A stretch of 64,000 nucleotides of DNA, from positions 310,001-374,000 of the forward strand of contig NZ_JAIQZK010000001.1 in assembly GCF_020075545.1 (NCBI RefSeq). Direction: 5' to 3'. Both the position numbers and the translations under genes were made by a program. Position 1 is the first letter of the stretch. The number at the start of each line of letters is the position of its first letter. Below the pieces are notes generated by a model. The model searched no databases, had not been told where the DNA came from, and worked only from the letters and a program-made list of their open reading frames with translations. Source of the stretch: Nocardioides sp. TRM66260-LWL. GTDB lineage: Bacteria > Actinomycetota > Actinomycetes > Propionibacteriales > Nocardioidaceae. Shown here in pieces: positions 7,835-17,764 of this stretch.

Positions 7835-9609
7835 TGCGGCGCCTGCAGGCCCTGCGGACGCTGCTGACGCTCCTGGTGCCGCTCGTGCGTCCGACCCGCC
7901 GCGACGAGCGGGGCGCGATCATCCCGATCGTCGCGACGCTGCTGGTCGTCCTCGTCGGCTCGACCGCGTTCGCCGTCGACCTCGGGCGTCAGCGGGTCGC
8001 ACGCAGCGACATGCAGGCCCTGGCCGACGTCGTCTCGCTCGACATCGCGCGGCTGCTGGCCGGTCAGACCTCCGCCGCCCTGCTCGGCGATGCCACCTTC
8101 AAGGCCGCGATCGTCTCCTCCGTCAGCCGCAACACCGCCACCATCGGCGACCCGCCGACGGTGAAGGTCGAGATCGGGCAGTACGCGGGCGGCGTCTTCA
8201 CGCCGTCGGGCTCGGTGTCGTACACCGCCGGCGGCGCCACGGTCGGCTCGATCAGCATCACCACCGCCGAGGACATCCCCTCGGCGACGCGGGTCACGGC
8301 CGGCACGAGGCTCGCCTTCGCCTTCGCCCCCGGCACCGGCGCGGCGAACCGCTCGTCGGTGGCCGTCACCGACTCCTCGGCCTGCTTCCAGATCGGCACC
8401 TACGCGGCGGCGGTCCGCTCCGGCAGCTCGACCCTGCTGAACCCGCTGCTCAGCGCGATCAACTCCAACCTCAACCTGACGGCCGCGGGCTATTCGGGCC
8501 TGGCCTCGACGGCGATCGACCTCAGCGACCTCGCCGTCGCGCTCGGCGTCGGCACCGTCGACCAGCTCGCCACGACGACCGTCTCCTACCGCTCGTTCTA
8601 CCTGGCCCTCGCCCAGGTGCTGACGAAGAACGGCCAGACCGCGAACGTCACGCTGCTCAACACGCTCGCCGCGTCGGTCTCCTCGACCGCCACCTTCGCG
8701 ATCGGCAGCCTCCTGGCGCTCGGCACCGGCTCGAACGCCGCCGTCAGCGCGTCCACGAACCTGCTCGACCTCGTGGCGGGCTCGGCGTTCCTGATCAACG
8801 GCTCGAACCTGGTGAGCCTGCCGGTGTCGACGTCGCTGCCCGGACTGGCGACCGCGACCGCGCAGGTCAAGGTCATCCAGAACATCATGAAGTACTGCGG
8901 ACGCATCGGCGCCCAGGAGACCACCGCGACCCCGCCCGGCACCTCGCAGGCGTCGGTGACGCTGAGCTCGAATCTCGCGGGCTCGACCATCACGATCCCG
9001 CTCGTGGGCACGGTCTCGGCGGGCTCGCCGTCGGGGCGGCCCGTGCAGATCGCGGTCAACCTCGCCCCGACCTCCGCGACCCTCACCTCGGTGCGCTGCC
9101 TCAGCGGCTCCTCGACCGCGCAGGGCCTGACCCTGGCGATGGACAACGGCCTGCTCACCTCGTCGATCTCGGTGCCGCTGCGGGTCCAGGGCTCCGTGAG
9201 CCTGGCCGGGCTGGTCGGCCTGGTCAGCGTCGACATCACCACGAACGTCACCGTGTCGACGCAGGTGAGCCCGACCTCGACCACCTTCACGATCACGATC
9301 CCGCCGCAGGCCTTCGACACCGTCTACTCCACCGGCACGGGCGACCTCACCCTCGGGAGCACGACGGCCAAGGTCGGCACCGCCGTCACGGCGACGCTGC
9401 TCGGGCTGCCGATCACGCTGTCGACGGCCCAGCTCGACAGCATCCTGAACCCGGTGATCTCCTCGGTCGTCTCGCCACTCATCACCGGGGTGAACTCGGC
9501 GCTCGTGGCGCCGCTGACCAACCTGCTCGGCGTGCGGGTGGGCGGAGCGGACGTCATCGTCGACTCCACGCCGCCGCTCTCCTGCTCCACCCCGATCCTG
9601 CGGCAGTGA
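7834..9609 (+). CDS. TadG-like Flp pilus-assembly N-terminal domain protein
   Basis: 591 aa. The N-terminal motif DERGAIIPIVATLLVVLVGS plus AFAVDLGRQRVARSDMQALADVVSLDIARL is the TadG-like (putative Flp pilus-assembly) domain: one membrane anchor followed by a helical, Ala-rich segment. The rest (about 90-591) is a long extracytoplasmic region rich in Ser, Thr, Val and Gly, with repetitive LLGxxxxxx-like hydrophobic stretches and few charges. No von Willebrand A motif was found, unlike classical TadG. It is coupled to tadE by a 1-nt overlap. Probably a surface protein; its precise role is unknown. Confidence 0.75.
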   Translation: MRRLQALRTLLTLLVPLVRPTRRDERGAIIPIVATLLVVLVGSTAFAVDLGRQRVARSDMQALADVVSLDIARLLAGQTSAALLGDATFKAAIVSSVSRNTATIGDPPTVKVEIGQYAGGVFTPSGSVSYTAGGATVGSISITTAEDIPSATRVTAGTRLAFAFAPGTGAANRSSVAVTDSSACFQIGTYAAAVRSGSSTLLNPLLSAINSNLNLTAAGYSGLASTAIDLSDLAVALGVGTVDQLATTTVSYRSFYLALAQVLTKNGQTANVTLLNTLAASVSSTATFAIGSLLALGTGSNAAVSASTNLLDLVAGSAFLINGSNLVSLPVSTSLPGLATATAQVKVIQNIMKYCGRIGAQETTATPPGTSQASVTLSSNLAGSTITIPLVGTVSAGSPSGRPVQIAVNLAPTSATLTSVRCLSGSSTAQGLTLAMDNGLLTSSISVPLRVQGSVSLAGLVGLVSVDITTNVTVSTQVSPTSTTFTITIPPQAFDTVYSTGTGDLTLGSTTAKVGTAVTATLLGLPITLSTAQLDSILNPVISSVVSPLITGVNSALVAPLTNLLGVRVGGADVIVDSTPPLSCSTPILRQ

Positions 9610-9744
9610 GGGTCGGACGTCGGCGGCCCCGAGCCACCCGGCGTCCACAGGCGTGCCGCTGACGGCGTCCTCCCCAGATCGCCCGTCACCCCTGGGACGC
9701 GGCGGGCGCCCGCACGAGGCTGAGGGCTCCGAAGGAGGCCTGCC

Positions 9745-10164
9745 ATGCCACGTCCCGTCCCCGCGACCCCGTCCGAGCCCGCGCCGCGAGCCGTCCGCCC
9801 CGTCCCCGACCTGCGTCGCGTCGCGCTCGGCCGCCACGGCGAGGCCCTCGCCCGACGCCATCTGGAGCAGGCCGGGCTGGTGGTGCTCGACGCGAACTGG
9901 CGCGGTCCGTCCGGCGAGCTCGACCTGGTCGCCCGCGAGGGCGACGTGCTCGTCGTCGTCGAGGTGAAGACCCGCGCCACCGTGCTCCGCGGCACCCCGC
10001 ACGAGGCGGTCACCCCGGCGAAGCTGGCCCGGCTGCTCCGGCTGGCCGAGGAGTGGCAGCAGGCCCACGGCGTCCGGGCGCCCGAGGTGCGCGTCGACCT
10101 CGTCGCCGTCCTGCGGCCGCGGCGCGGGCCCTCCGTGCTCGAGCACGTGCGGGGGCTGGTCTGA
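9745..10164 (+). CDS. YraN/UPF0102 family protein
   Basis: 139 aa. After a 25-residue Pro-rich leader, the UPF0102 core is seen: LGRHGEALARRHLEQAGLVV, then NWRGPSGELDLVAREGDVLV and VEVKTRA. The E-x-D and VEVK residues form the PD-(D/E)xK-like nuclease fold. Function is unproven in this family, but the gene is almost always next to comM. The ATG follows GAAGGAGG at 9730-9737. The stop overlaps comM by 1 nt. The 135 bp upstream hold no other feature that I can see. Confidence 0.9.
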   Translation: MPRPVPATPSEPAPRAVRPVPDLRRVALGRHGEALARRHLEQAGLVVLDANWRGPSGELDLVAREGDVLVVVEVKTRATVLRGTPHEAVTPAKLARLLRLAEEWQQAHGVRAPEVRVDLVAVLRPRRGPSVLEHVRGLV

Positions 10165-11783
10165 TGCCCGTCGCCCGCTCCCGCTGCGTCGTCCTCGACG
10201 GCGCGGTCGGCCACCTCATCGACGTGCAGGCCGACGTCTCGCCCGGGCAGGTCGGCTTCACCCTGGTCGGCCGCGCCGACACCGCCCTGCAGGAGGCCCG
10301 CGACCGCTGCCGGATGGCGGTCCTCAACTCCGATCTGGCCTGGCCGTCCACCAAGCGGGTCACGGTGCTGCTGGCCCCGGCCGACCTGCCCAAGCGCGGC
10401 AGCCACCTCGATCTCGCCATCGCCATCGCGGTGCTGGCCGCCGACGGAGCCCTCGACCCCGAGGTGCTCGACGGCGTCGTCCTCATCGGCGAGCTCACGC
10501 TCGACGGCGGGCTGCGTCCTGCCGTCGGGGTGCTGCCGATGGTGCTGGCCGCCGTGGGCCGCGGCGCCCACACGGTGATCGTGCCCGAGCCCCAGACCGA
10601 GGAGGCCTCGCTGGTGCCGGGGGTCGCCGTGATCGGTGCCCGGTCCCTGGGCCAGGTCGTCGCGCTGCTCAGCGGCGAGGCGGTGCCCACGGCCGCGCCG
10701 GTGGCCGACCGCTCGGCCACCGGGGTGCTGAGCTGGCGCGGCAGCGGGCGCGTCGAGGAGGTCGACCTCGTCGATCTCGCGGGCATGGCCGATGCGCGCT
10801 ACGCCGCCGAGGTCGCCGCCGCCGGTGGCCACCACCTGCTGCTGATGGGGCCGAAGGGCGCGGGCAAGACCAGCCTGGCGGAGCGGATCCCGACGATCCT
10901 GCCCGACCTCGACCCCGAGGAGAGCCTCGAGGCCACGACGCTGCGCTCGCTGGTCGGGGCGCTCGACGCCACGACCGGCCTGGTCCGGCGTCCGCCCTAT
11001 GCGGCGCCGCACCACGACGCGTCCAAGGCCGCGATCGTCGGAGGCGGCTCCGGCCAGGTGACCCCGGGGGAGCTCAGCCGTGCGCACACCGGCGTCCTGT
11101 TCCTCGACGAGTTCCCCCTGTTCCGGCTCGACGTCCTGGAGGCCCTGCGGCAGCCGCTGGAGAGCGGCGACATCACGATCGCGCGACGCGACGAGATGGT
11201 CACGCTCCCGGCCCGCACGCTGCTGGTGCTCGCGGCGAACCCGTGCCCGTGCGGCGAGTACCGCGTCGCGGCCGGGCAGAACCGCTGCACCTGCCGCGAG
11301 TCGGTGCGCCGCTCGTACCGCTCGCGCCTGTCGGGGCCGCTGCTGGACCGCGTCGACATCACCCGTCACGTCGAGGGCCTGCGCCCGCACGAGCGCAACG
11401 ACCCGCTGGCGCGGCCCGAGCCCTCGTCCGTCGTCCGCGCCCGGGTCACCGCCGCTCGGGAGCGTCAGGGCCGTCGCTACGCCGGGTGCGGGTGGCGGCT
11501 CAACGGCCACGTGCCGGGACCCCTGCTGCGCGAGGAGTGGCCGCTGACGCCCACGGCGGCCACGGCGCTGGACGCCTGGGTCTACGACGGCCGCCTCACC
11601 GGCCGCGGCGCGGTGCGCGTGCACCGCCTGGCATGGACGGTCGCCGACCTCGCCGCGGTCTCGGCGGGCCACGATCCCCAGGAGGCCACCGCGCCACCCG
11701 GACCGGACGAGCTCGACGTCGCGCTGCGGCTGCGCGCCGGCTCCCCGCTGCTCGTCGCCACGCTCGCGGAGCGTGCCGGATGA
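10164..11783 (+). CDS. comM: YifB/ComM family Mg-chelatase-like AAA ATPase
   Basis: 539 aa. The N-terminal ChlI-like domain has SPGQVGFTLVGRADTALQEA and KRGSHLDLAIAIAVLAADGA. The AAA core has Walker A LLMGPKGAGKTSLAERIP and Walker B GVLFLDEFPLFRLDVLEALR, then an unusual Cys-rich insert NPCPCGEYRVAAGQNRCTCR that may bind zinc and is typical of this family. ComM is a helicase that promotes branch migration during natural transformation in proteobacteria. Its neighbour dprA, which starts in a 4-nt overlap (ATGA), also handles incoming single-stranded DNA. Confidence 0.93.
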   Translation: MPVARSRCVVLDGAVGHLIDVQADVSPGQVGFTLVGRADTALQEARDRCRMAVLNSDLAWPSTKRVTVLLAPADLPKRGSHLDLAIAIAVLAADGALDPEVLDGVVLIGELTLDGGLRPAVGVLPMVLAAVGRGAHTVIVPEPQTEEASLVPGVAVIGARSLGQVVALLSGEAVPTAAPVADRSATGVLSWRGSGRVEEVDLVDLAGMADARYAAEVAAAGGHHLLLMGPKGAGKTSLAERIPTILPDLDPEESLEATTLRSLVGALDATTGLVRRPPYAAPHHDASKAAIVGGGSGQVTPGELSRAHTGVLFLDEFPLFRLDVLEALRQPLESGDITIARRDEMVTLPARTLLVLAANPCPCGEYRVAAGQNRCTCRESVRRSYRSRLSGPLLDRVDITRHVEGLRPHERNDPLARPEPSSVVRARVTAARERQGRRYAGCGWRLNGHVPGPLLREEWPLTPTAATALDAWVYDGRLTGRGAVRVHRLAWTVADLAAVSAGHDPQEATAPPGPDELDVALRLRAGSPLLVATLAERAG

Positions 11784-12910
11784 GCGCGGAGGCCGAGCGG
11801 CTGGCGCGGGTCGCGCTGAGCCGGCTCGTCGAGCCCGGGCATCTGCCGACCGCCCGCCTGGTCGCCGAGCTCGGCGCCGTCGAGGTCTACGACGCCCTCC
11901 TGACCCGCACCCGCCTCCCGCAGCTGCACGACCTCGGGCCCCGGCTGGCCGAGGTCGAGCCCCGCCGCGATCTCGAGCAGGCCCATCGCCTCGGCATCCG
12001 CTTCGTCATGCCCGGCGACGACGAGTGGCCCAGCGGGCTCGACGACCTCGCGCTGGCCGAGCCGCTCCACGGCCGGGGCGGCGTGCCGCTGGGCCTGTGG
12101 GTGCGAGGGCCGGGGCGGCTGGACGCGTGGTCGCGCTCGCTGGCGATCGTCGGCGCCCGCTCGGCCACGACCTACGGGGTGCAGGTCGCCGGCGACCTCG
12201 CCGCGGGGCTGGCTCGCGAGGGCCGCGGCGTCGTGTCGGGCGCGGCGTTCGGCATCGACCTCGCCGCCCACCGCGGCGCGCTGGGCGGCGGGGGAGCGAC
12301 GCTGGCCGTGCTGGCCTGCGGCGTCGATCGCGTCTACCCCGAGGCGCACCGCGCCCTGCTCGAGCACCTCGCCGCGTCGCAGCTGGTCGTCTCCGAGGCG
12401 CCGGTCGGCGCCGCGCCCATGCGGGTCCGGTTCCTGGCCCGCAACCGGCTGATCGCGGCGCTGACCGCGGGCACCGTCGTGGTCGAGGCCGCCGTGCGCA
12501 GCGGCGCGCTGAACACCGCCAACTGGGCCGGACGGCTCAACCGCCTGCTCATGGGCGTCCCGGGGCCGGTGAGCAGCGCCGCCAGCCAGGGCGTCCACCA
12601 GCTGATCCGCGCGGGCGGCGCGCAGCTCGTCACCGACGTCGCGGACGTCCTCGAGCTGGTCGGCTCGGCCGGCGCGCACCTCCAGGCTCCCGCGCGCGGC
12701 GCCGACCGACCGCGCGATCTGGTCACCACGGCCCAGGCGCAGCTGCTCGACGCCGTGCCCATCCGGGGCAGCGACTCGGTCCTGGGGCTGGCCCGGGCGG
12801 CCGGTCTCGCCGAGGACACCGTCGTCGTGGAGCTGGAGCGGCTGGAGACCCTCGGCCTGCTCGAGCGTCGTGACGATCGCTGGCACCTCACGCCGGCCGC
12901 GCTGGTGTGA
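11780..12910 (+). CDS. dprA: DNA-processing protein DprA
   Basis: 376 aa. Rossmann-like DprA core: [57 protein letters not shown] and [20 protein letters not shown], followed by a C-terminal winged-helix segment ([20 protein letters not shown] onward). DprA protects transforming ssDNA and loads RecA. The ATG overlaps comM. The trio yraN-comM-dprA is the normal order in actinobacteria whether or not natural competence is known. Confidence 0.95.
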   Translation: MSAEAERLARVALSRLVEPGHLPTARLVAELGAVEVYDALLTRTRLPQLHDLGPRLAEVEPRRDLEQAHRLGIRFVMPGDDEWPSGLDDLALAEPLHGRGGVPLGLWVRGPGRLDAWSRSLAIVGARSATTYGVQVAGDLAAGLAREGRGVVSGAAFGIDLAAHRGALGGGGATLAVLACGVDRVYPEAHRALLEHLAASQLVVSEAPVGAAPMRVRFLARNRLIAALTAGTVVVEAAVRSGALNTANWAGRLNRLLMGVPGPVSSAASQGVHQLIRAGGAQLVTDVADVLELVGSAGAHLQAPARGADRPRDLVTTAQAQLLDAVPIRGSDSVLGLARAAGLAEDTVVVELERLETLGLLERRDDRWHLTPAALV

Positions 12911-12943
12911 GCGCGTCGCCCACGGCGCGCGCGTCGCGGTTCC

Positions 12944-12949
12944 TAGACT
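12944..12949 (+). promoter_or_regulatory. -10 hexamer before xerC
   Basis: TAGACT with 8 nt to the ATG at 12958, giving a leaderless or nearly leaderless transcript. Confidence 0.5.
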
Positions 12950-12957
12950 CAGGCGGC

Positions 12958-13887
12958 ATGGACGAGCCCACGGTCGCCGAGGCCTGGGCGGCCACGCTCG
13001 CGGACTACGAGCGCCACCTGCGACACGAGCGCGGGCTGTCCGAGCACACCGTGCGCGCCTACCTGGTCGATCTCGCCTCGCTCGCAGGCCATGCCGGCCG
13101 GCTCGGTCAGACCGACCCTGCCGAGCTCGACCTACGGACGCTGCGCAGCTGGCTGGCCCTGCAGCAGACCACCGGCCGGGCCCGCACCACGCTGGCCCGA
13201 CGATCCAGCTCGGCGCGGGTGTTCACGGCCTGGCTCGCCCGCTCTGGACGCGCGAGCGTCGACGCGGGGGCCGCGCTCGCCCGCCCGAAGGCCCACCGCG
13301 AGCTGCCGGCGGTCCTGCGGCCCGACGAGGCGTCGGACCTCATCGCCGGCGCCATCGCCGCCGCGGCCGAGGACGACGGCCCCACCGGGCTCCGTGACGT
13401 CGCGGTGCTGGAGCTGCTTTACGCCACGGGCGTGCGCGTGGGCGAGCTGGTCGGCCTCGACGTCGACGACCTCGATCGGGAGCGCCGCCTCGCCCGGGTG
13501 ATCGGCAAGGGCGACAAGGAGCGCACGGTGCCCTACGGCGCCCCGGCGGCCCGGGCGGTCGAGGCCTGGCTCGGCGTGGGCCGGCCGGCGCTGGCGCGCC
13601 CGGACTCGGGCCCCGCGCTGCTCCTCGGCGTCCGCGGGGCCCGGCTCGACCAGCGCGCCGTGCGCCGGCTCGTGCACCAGCGGATCGCCCAAGTGCCCGG
13701 CGCTCCCGACATCGGCCCGCACGGTCTGCGCCACTCCGCCGCGACGCATCTGCTCGAGGGCGGCGCGGACCTCCGGTCGGTGCAGGAGCTGCTCGGCCAC
13801 GCCTCGCTCGCGACCACTCAGCTCTACACCCACGTCAGCACCGATCGGCTGCGGCGGGCGTACCGGCAGGCGCATCCCCGCGCCTGA
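12958..13887 (+). CDS. xerC: Tyrosine recombinase XerC
   Basis: 309 aa, the family length. The N-terminal SAM-like domain covers residues 5-95 ([20 protein letters not shown]). The catalytic set is complete: R160 ([10 protein letters not shown]), K184 (IGKGDKERT), H255 and R258 ([14 protein letters not shown]), H281 ([13 protein letters not shown]) and nucleophile Y290. It acts with XerD at dif to resolve chromosome dimers. The position after dprA matches mycobacterial xerC. No phage or integron gene is near, so a mobile integrase is unlikely. It converges on the M23 peptidase gene. Confidence 0.92.
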   Translation: MDEPTVAEAWAATLADYERHLRHERGLSEHTVRAYLVDLASLAGHAGRLGQTDPAELDLRTLRSWLALQQTTGRARTTLARRSSSARVFTAWLARSGRASVDAGAALARPKAHRELPAVLRPDEASDLIAGAIAAAAEDDGPTGLRDVAVLELLYATGVRVGELVGLDVDDLDRERRLARVIGKGDKERTVPYGAPAARAVEAWLGVGRPALARPDSGPALLLGVRGARLDQRAVRRLVHQRIAQVPGAPDIGPHGLRHSAATHLLEGGADLRSVQELLGHASLATTQLYTHVSTDRLRRAYRQAHPRA

Positions 13888-13924
13888 CGCCACGGGGGAG
13901 TCCGGGCGCCAGGGAGTCAGCGAG

Positions 13925-14626
13925 TCACGGGGCCGCAGGCACGACGCCGAACCCGAGACCCGGGGCCGACGCGGTCAGCGCCGAGCCGAGCACGTCCGTC
14001 GGGGTTGGCGTCGGAGTGGGCGCGGGAGCGGAGCGCGACGACCCGGTGAGCGCTCGGGTCGGGCGGCCGCCGTCCAGCGGCAGCAGCCGCACCGGACCTG
14101 CGCCGAGCAGCGTCAGCGGATCGAGGTAGGTCTCACCCCGCCGCCAGCCCCAGTGCAGGCAGGCTCGCGGGGCGCAGTGCGACGGAGCCGCCTCCAGCCG
14201 GCCGATGAGCGCGCCCTCGGGCACCGCGTCCCCGCGGGCGACGGCCGCGGCGACCGGCTCGTAGGTCGTGCGGGTGCCGTCGTCGTGCCCGACGACGAGC
14301 ACCCCGCGCCCCGCGAGCGGACCGGCGAACAGCACGCGGCCCGCCCGCGCCGCGTGCACCGGGTCGCCGGTGCGGCCGAGCAGGTCGACGCCACGGTGCC
14401 CGGCGGCATACGGGTCGGGCGGTGCCTCGAACCGGCGGACGACCTCGCTCGGCGCCAGCGGCCAGGACGCCCCTCCGGCGGGCGCCGGCCCGTCGGCGCG
14501 CGCGGACGTCGGCGCGCAGGCGACCGTGCCGACCAGCGCCGCGGCGAGGAGGCGGACCGCCGGGGCGTCGAGCCGCGAGCGGACCCTCGTACGGGCCGGG
14601 GACCGGGACGTCGTGCGCGGAGCCAT
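13925..14626 (-). CDS. Secreted M23-family (LytM-like) peptidase
   Basis: 233 aa from the ATG at 14626. A basic N-terminus ([10 protein letters not shown]) and hydrophobic core ([17 protein letters not shown]) form a signal peptide, perhaps with a lipobox-like AC. The LytM core shows [20 protein letters not shown] (first metal His and Asp) and [20 protein letters not shown]. In the usual HxH motif the first His is replaced by Cys (CLH), so metal binding or activity may be altered. The C-terminal tail is a [12 protein letters not shown] linker. It is transcribed divergently from rpsB, as Rv2891 is beside rpsB in M. tuberculosis. A longer start at 14701 is open, but its first 25 residues look unlike coding sequence. 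Confidence 0.82.
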   Translation of the reverse strand: MAPRTTSRSPARTRVRSRLDAPAVRLLAAALVGTVACAPTSARADGPAPAGGASWPLAPSEVVRRFEAPPDPYAAGHRGVDLLGRTGDPVHAARAGRVLFAGPLAGRGVLVVGHDDGTRTTYEPVAAAVARGDAVPEGALIGRLEAAPSHCAPRACLHWGWRRGETYLDPLTLLGAGPVRLLPLDGGRPTRALTGSSRSAPAPTPTPTPTDVLGSALTASAPGLGFGVVPAAP

Positions 14627-14772
14627 GCGGCGACCCTGCCCGGGCGAGGTCGGTGGACGGCAGGCCCCGGGGCGGATCGGTGGAGCGCGGCGTCGCCGCA
14701 CCGGCTGTGGACGGCCGCCGGCCCGCGTCCGCCGCCCGCGTCAGCGATTGGGCTGCGGCCCGCGCGCTCCCG

Positions 14773-15041
14773 TAGGCTGGCGGGCGCGACCCGTCAGGGT
14801 CGACACCGCATGCCTGCCGACCACGCCGGCTCCCTCTCCGGGAGCCGATCGCCCGTGGGCGTCGGCCCTCGGTCCCGCACCAGCGGGTCGGGCCGCGCGC
14901 AGGCATCAGGGCCGTTCGGCACCCGTCGTCCGGCAGCAACTGAAAACCCACCACCGGCCCGACGCGCCGGTGCGTCCTGCCCGCGAGCGCGGGTGCGAAG
15001 GACGCGCACACGGCGCCGGGCCATCCCAGGAGAGAACACCC
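14773..15041 (+). promoter_or_regulatory. rpsB promoter and structured 5' leader
   Basis: The 415 bp between the peptidase start and rpsB hold no gene. TAGGCT at 14773-14778 is a plausible -10, giving a leader of about 255 nt. It contains a hairpin 14787-14802 (6-bp arms, GTCA loop) and another at 14828-14846 (7-bp arms, TCTCC loop), and ends in AGGAG at 15028-15032. A long structured leader suggests autoregulation by S2; that is inference. Confidence 0.45.
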
Positions 15042-15962
15042 ATGGCAGTCGTCACCATGCGCCAGCTCCTCGAGAGCGGCGTCCACTTCGGTCACCAGAC
15101 GCGTCGCTGGAACCCGAAGATGAAGCGCTTCATCATGACCGAGCGCAACGGCATCTACATCATCGACCTGCAGCAGTCGCTGGCCTACATCGACCGCTCC
15201 TACGCGTTCATCAAGGAGACCGTCGCCAAGGGCGGCACCGTGATGTTCGTCGGCACCAAGAAGCAGGCGCAGGAGGCCATCGCCGAGCAGGCGACGCGCG
15301 TCGGCATGCCCTACGTCAACCAGCGCTGGCTCGGCGGCATGCTCACCAACTTCACGACCGTGCACCAGCGGATCAACCGCCTCAAGGAGCTCGACGACGT
15401 CGACTTCGACAACGTCGCCGGGTCGGGTCGCACCAAGAAGGAGCTCCTGCAGATGAAGCGGGAGCGCGACAAGCTCGAGAAGACCCTCGGCGGCATCCGC
15501 GAGATGAGCCGCACGCCCTCCGCGGTGTGGATCGTCGACACCAAGAAGGAGCACCTGGCGGTCGAGGAGGCCCGGAAGCTCCGGATCCCGATCATCGGCA
15601 TCCTCGACACCAACTGCGACCCCGACGAGGTCGACTTCCCGATCCCGGGCAACGACGACGCCATCCGCGCCGTCGGCCTGCTGACCCGGGTCGTCGCCGA
15701 CGCCGTCGCCGAGGGCCTCATCGCCCGCTCCGGCGCCAAGGCCGGTGCCGAGGCCCCCGAGGAGCCGCTGGCCGAGTGGGAGCGCGAGCTCCTCGCCGGC
15801 GACGCCGAGCAGGCCGCCGAGACCGCCACCTCCGCCGACGCGGCCCCGGCCGCCGAGGCCGCCACCGGCGCGTCCTCCGAGGGCGAGGCCGCCACGGCCG
15901 CCGCCGAGCAGGCCGGCGAGGCCCAGGCCGAGGCTCCGGCCGACGCCCCCGCCGAGGCCTGA
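15042..15962 (+). CDS. rpsB: 30S ribosomal protein S2
   Basis: 306 aa. Conserved S2 core from [20 protein letters not shown], through [20 protein letters not shown] and [10 protein letters not shown], to the [20 protein letters not shown] helix. A 75-residue Ala/Glu-rich tail follows residue 232, longer than the E. coli protein and similar in composition to the S16 tail at 2113-2616. The ATG is fixed by the family start and by AGGAG 9 nt upstream. It is followed by tsf after 39 nt. Confidence 0.97.
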   Translation: MAVVTMRQLLESGVHFGHQTRRWNPKMKRFIMTERNGIYIIDLQQSLAYIDRSYAFIKETVAKGGTVMFVGTKKQAQEAIAEQATRVGMPYVNQRWLGGMLTNFTTVHQRINRLKELDDVDFDNVAGSGRTKKELLQMKRERDKLEKTLGGIREMSRTPSAVWIVDTKKEHLAVEEARKLRIPIIGILDTNCDPDEVDFPIPGNDDAIRAVGLLTRVVADAVAEGLIARSGAKAGAEAPEEPLAEWERELLAGDAEQAAETATSADAAPAAEAATGASSEGEAATAAAEQAGEAQAEAPADAPAEA

Positions 15963-16001
15963 GCACCCGACCCGTTCCGCACCGATCCGATAGGACCCCA
16001 C

Positions 16002-16811
16002 ATGGCCTACACCGCTGCCGACGTCAAGAAGCTCCGTGAGACGACGCAGGCCGGAATGATGGACTGCAAGAAGGCGCTCGACGAGTCCGACGGCGACTTC
16101 GACAAGGCGGTCGAGCTGCTCCGCGTCAAGGGCGCCGCGAAGGCGGCCGCCCGCGGCGCCGAGCGCGAGACCTCCGCCGGTCTCGTCGCCACCTCGGGCA
16201 ACGCGATCGTCAGCCTGCTCGCCGAGACCGACTTCGTGGCCAAGAACGAGGCGTTCGTCGCGGCCGCGCAGCAGATCGCCGACGCCGCCGACGCCCACAA
16301 GGTCGGCGACGCCGAGGCCCTCAAGGCCGTCTCGCTCGGCGAGAAGACCGTCGGCGAGACCGTCCAGGAGCTCGCGATCACCATCGGCGAGAAGATCGAG
16401 CTGGGCCAGGTCGCCTACTTCGAGGGCACCACCGTGGCCTACCTGCACAAGAAGGCCACCGACCTGCCCCCGACCCTCGGCGTCCTGGTGGAGTACACCG
16501 GCGACGAGGCCGCGGCCCGCCAGGCCGCGCAGCAGGCCGCCGCCCTCAAGGCGCAGTTCCTCACCAGCGACCAGGTCCCGGCCGAGGTCGTCGAGGCCGA
16601 GCGCGACGTGCTCACCAAGAAGACCCTCGAGGAGGGCAAGCCGGAGGCGGCGGTCGCGAAGATCGTCGAGGGCCGGATCAACGCCTTCTTCAAGGAGATC
16701 GTCCTGCTCGACCAGGAGTCGGTCTTCGAGGCGAAGAAGTCGGTCAAGCAGGTCCTCGACGCCGCGGGCACGAGCGTCACCCGCTTCGCCCGCTTCGAGG
16801 TCGGCGCCTGA
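16002..16811 (+). CDS. tsf: Elongation factor Ts
   Basis: 269 aa, the actinobacterial length. Signature segments: VKKLRETTQAGMMDCKKALD with the N-terminal UBA-like helix bundle, and LLAETDFVAKNEAFVAAAQQ (the TDFV motif contacting EF-Tu). EF-Ts exchanges GDP for GTP on EF-Tu. The ribosome binding site is weak (ATAGGACC), so translation may be partly coupled to rpsB. A strong terminator follows. Confidence 0.97.
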   Translation: MAYTAADVKKLRETTQAGMMDCKKALDESDGDFDKAVELLRVKGAAKAAARGAERETSAGLVATSGNAIVSLLAETDFVAKNEAFVAAAQQIADAADAHKVGDAEALKAVSLGEKTVGETVQELAITIGEKIELGQVAYFEGTTVAYLHKKATDLPPTLGVLVEYTGDEAAARQAAQQAAALKAQFLTSDQVPAEVVEAERDVLTKKTLEEGKPEAAVAKIVEGRINAFFKEIVLLDQESVFEAKKSVKQVLDAAGTSVTRFARFEVGA

Positions 16812-16838
16812 CCCGAGGTCGCACCCGCAGCACCGTGC

Positions 16839-16871
16839 CGAGCCGGCCGTCCCCAGGGGGCGGCCGGCTCG
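16839..16871 (+). terminator. Terminator after tsf
   Basis: Arms 16839-16854 and 16856-16871 are complementary over 16 positions with one T-G wobble; the apex bases must open to form the loop. It lies 27 nt after the tsf stop. Confidence 0.75.
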
Positions 16872-16946
16872 TCCGCGTCCGGGCCCGTGTCGTCGGGGGC
16901 GAGGGCCGGGGCGAGGTCCGCGTGCCGACCGTGGCTGAGCGGGCGA

Positions 16947-16952
16947 TAGGGT
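16947..16952 (+). promoter_or_regulatory. -10 hexamer for the pyrH operon
   Basis: TAGGGT, with a leader of about 30 nt before the GTG at 16990. A GAGGGGA-type ribosome binding site is present, so this is a leadered promoter. Confidence 0.45.
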
Positions 16953-16989
16953 CGCTGCGACGCGAGGGTCGGACGAGGGGACGGGACGA

Positions 16990-17700
16990 GTGACCGGATA
17001 TCAGCGTGTGCTGCTCAAGCTGTCGGGTGAGGTGTTCGGCGGCGGCAACGTCGGCGTCGATCCCGACGTCGTGCAGAAGATCGCCGCCGAGATCGCCGGG
17101 GTGGCCCGCACGGGCACGCAGATCGCGGTCGTCACCGGCGGTGGCAACTTCTTCCGCGGCGCCGAGCTGCAGCAGCGCGGCATGGACCGCGTGCGCGCCG
17201 ACTACATGGGCATGCTCGGCATCGTCATGAACTGCCTGGCGCTGCAGGACTTCCTCGAGAAGATGGGCGTCGAGACCCGCGTCCAGACCGCCATCACCAT
17301 GGGCCAGGTCGCCGAGCCGTACATCCCGCGTCGGGCGATCCGGCACATGGAGAAGGGCCGCGTCGTCATCTTCGGCGCCGGCATGGGCATGCCGTTCTTC
17401 TCCACCGACACCGTCGCGGTGCAGCGAGCCCTGGAGAGCCGCTGCGAGGTCGTGCTCGTGGCCAAGAGCGGCGTCGACGGCGTCTACTCCGCCGACCCGC
17501 GCAAGGACCCCACGGCCACCAAGTACGACGACCTCACCTACGACCGCGCCATCGCCGAGGGCCTGGCGATCATGGACCAGACCGCCTTCACCCTGTGCAG
17601 CGAGAACCGCCTGCCGATGATCGTCTTCGGCATGGACGTCGAGGGCAGCATCCTCGCCGCGGTGCAGGGTGAGAGGATCGGGACGCTGGTCCACCCGTGA
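16990..17700 (+). CDS. pyrH: UMP kinase
   Basis: 236 aa, GTG start. Amino-acid-kinase fold with [34 protein letters not shown] (phosphate loop), [20 protein letters not shown] and [20 protein letters not shown]. It converts UMP to UDP in pyrimidine nucleotide synthesis and is usually hexameric and GTP-regulated. It heads the group pyrH-frr-cdsA, with its own promoter after the tsf terminator. Confidence 0.97.
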   Translation: MTGYQRVLLKLSGEVFGGGNVGVDPDVVQKIAAEIAGVARTGTQIAVVTGGGNFFRGAELQQRGMDRVRADYMGMLGIVMNCLALQDFLEKMGVETRVQTAITMGQVAEPYIPRRAIRHMEKGRVVIFGAGMGMPFFSTDTVAVQRALESRCEVVLVAKSGVDGVYSADPRKDPTATKYDDLTYDRAIAEGLAIMDQTAFTLCSENRLPMIVFGMDVEGSILAAVQGERIGTLVHP

Positions 17701-17764
17701 CCGGCACTCCGGCACGCAGCACCACCCGCACCCGGCACCGACGCCACCGACTCAGGAGCATCCG

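Noticed and set aside
12958..13887. XerC as a mobile-element integrase
   Set aside because: Conserved chromosomal position after dprA, normal length, and no att repeats or phage genes nearby.
14268..15041. Upstream in-frame extension of rpsB
   Set aside because: S2 starts at 15042 with a good ribosome binding site. The extension overlaps the divergent peptidase gene and leader structures.
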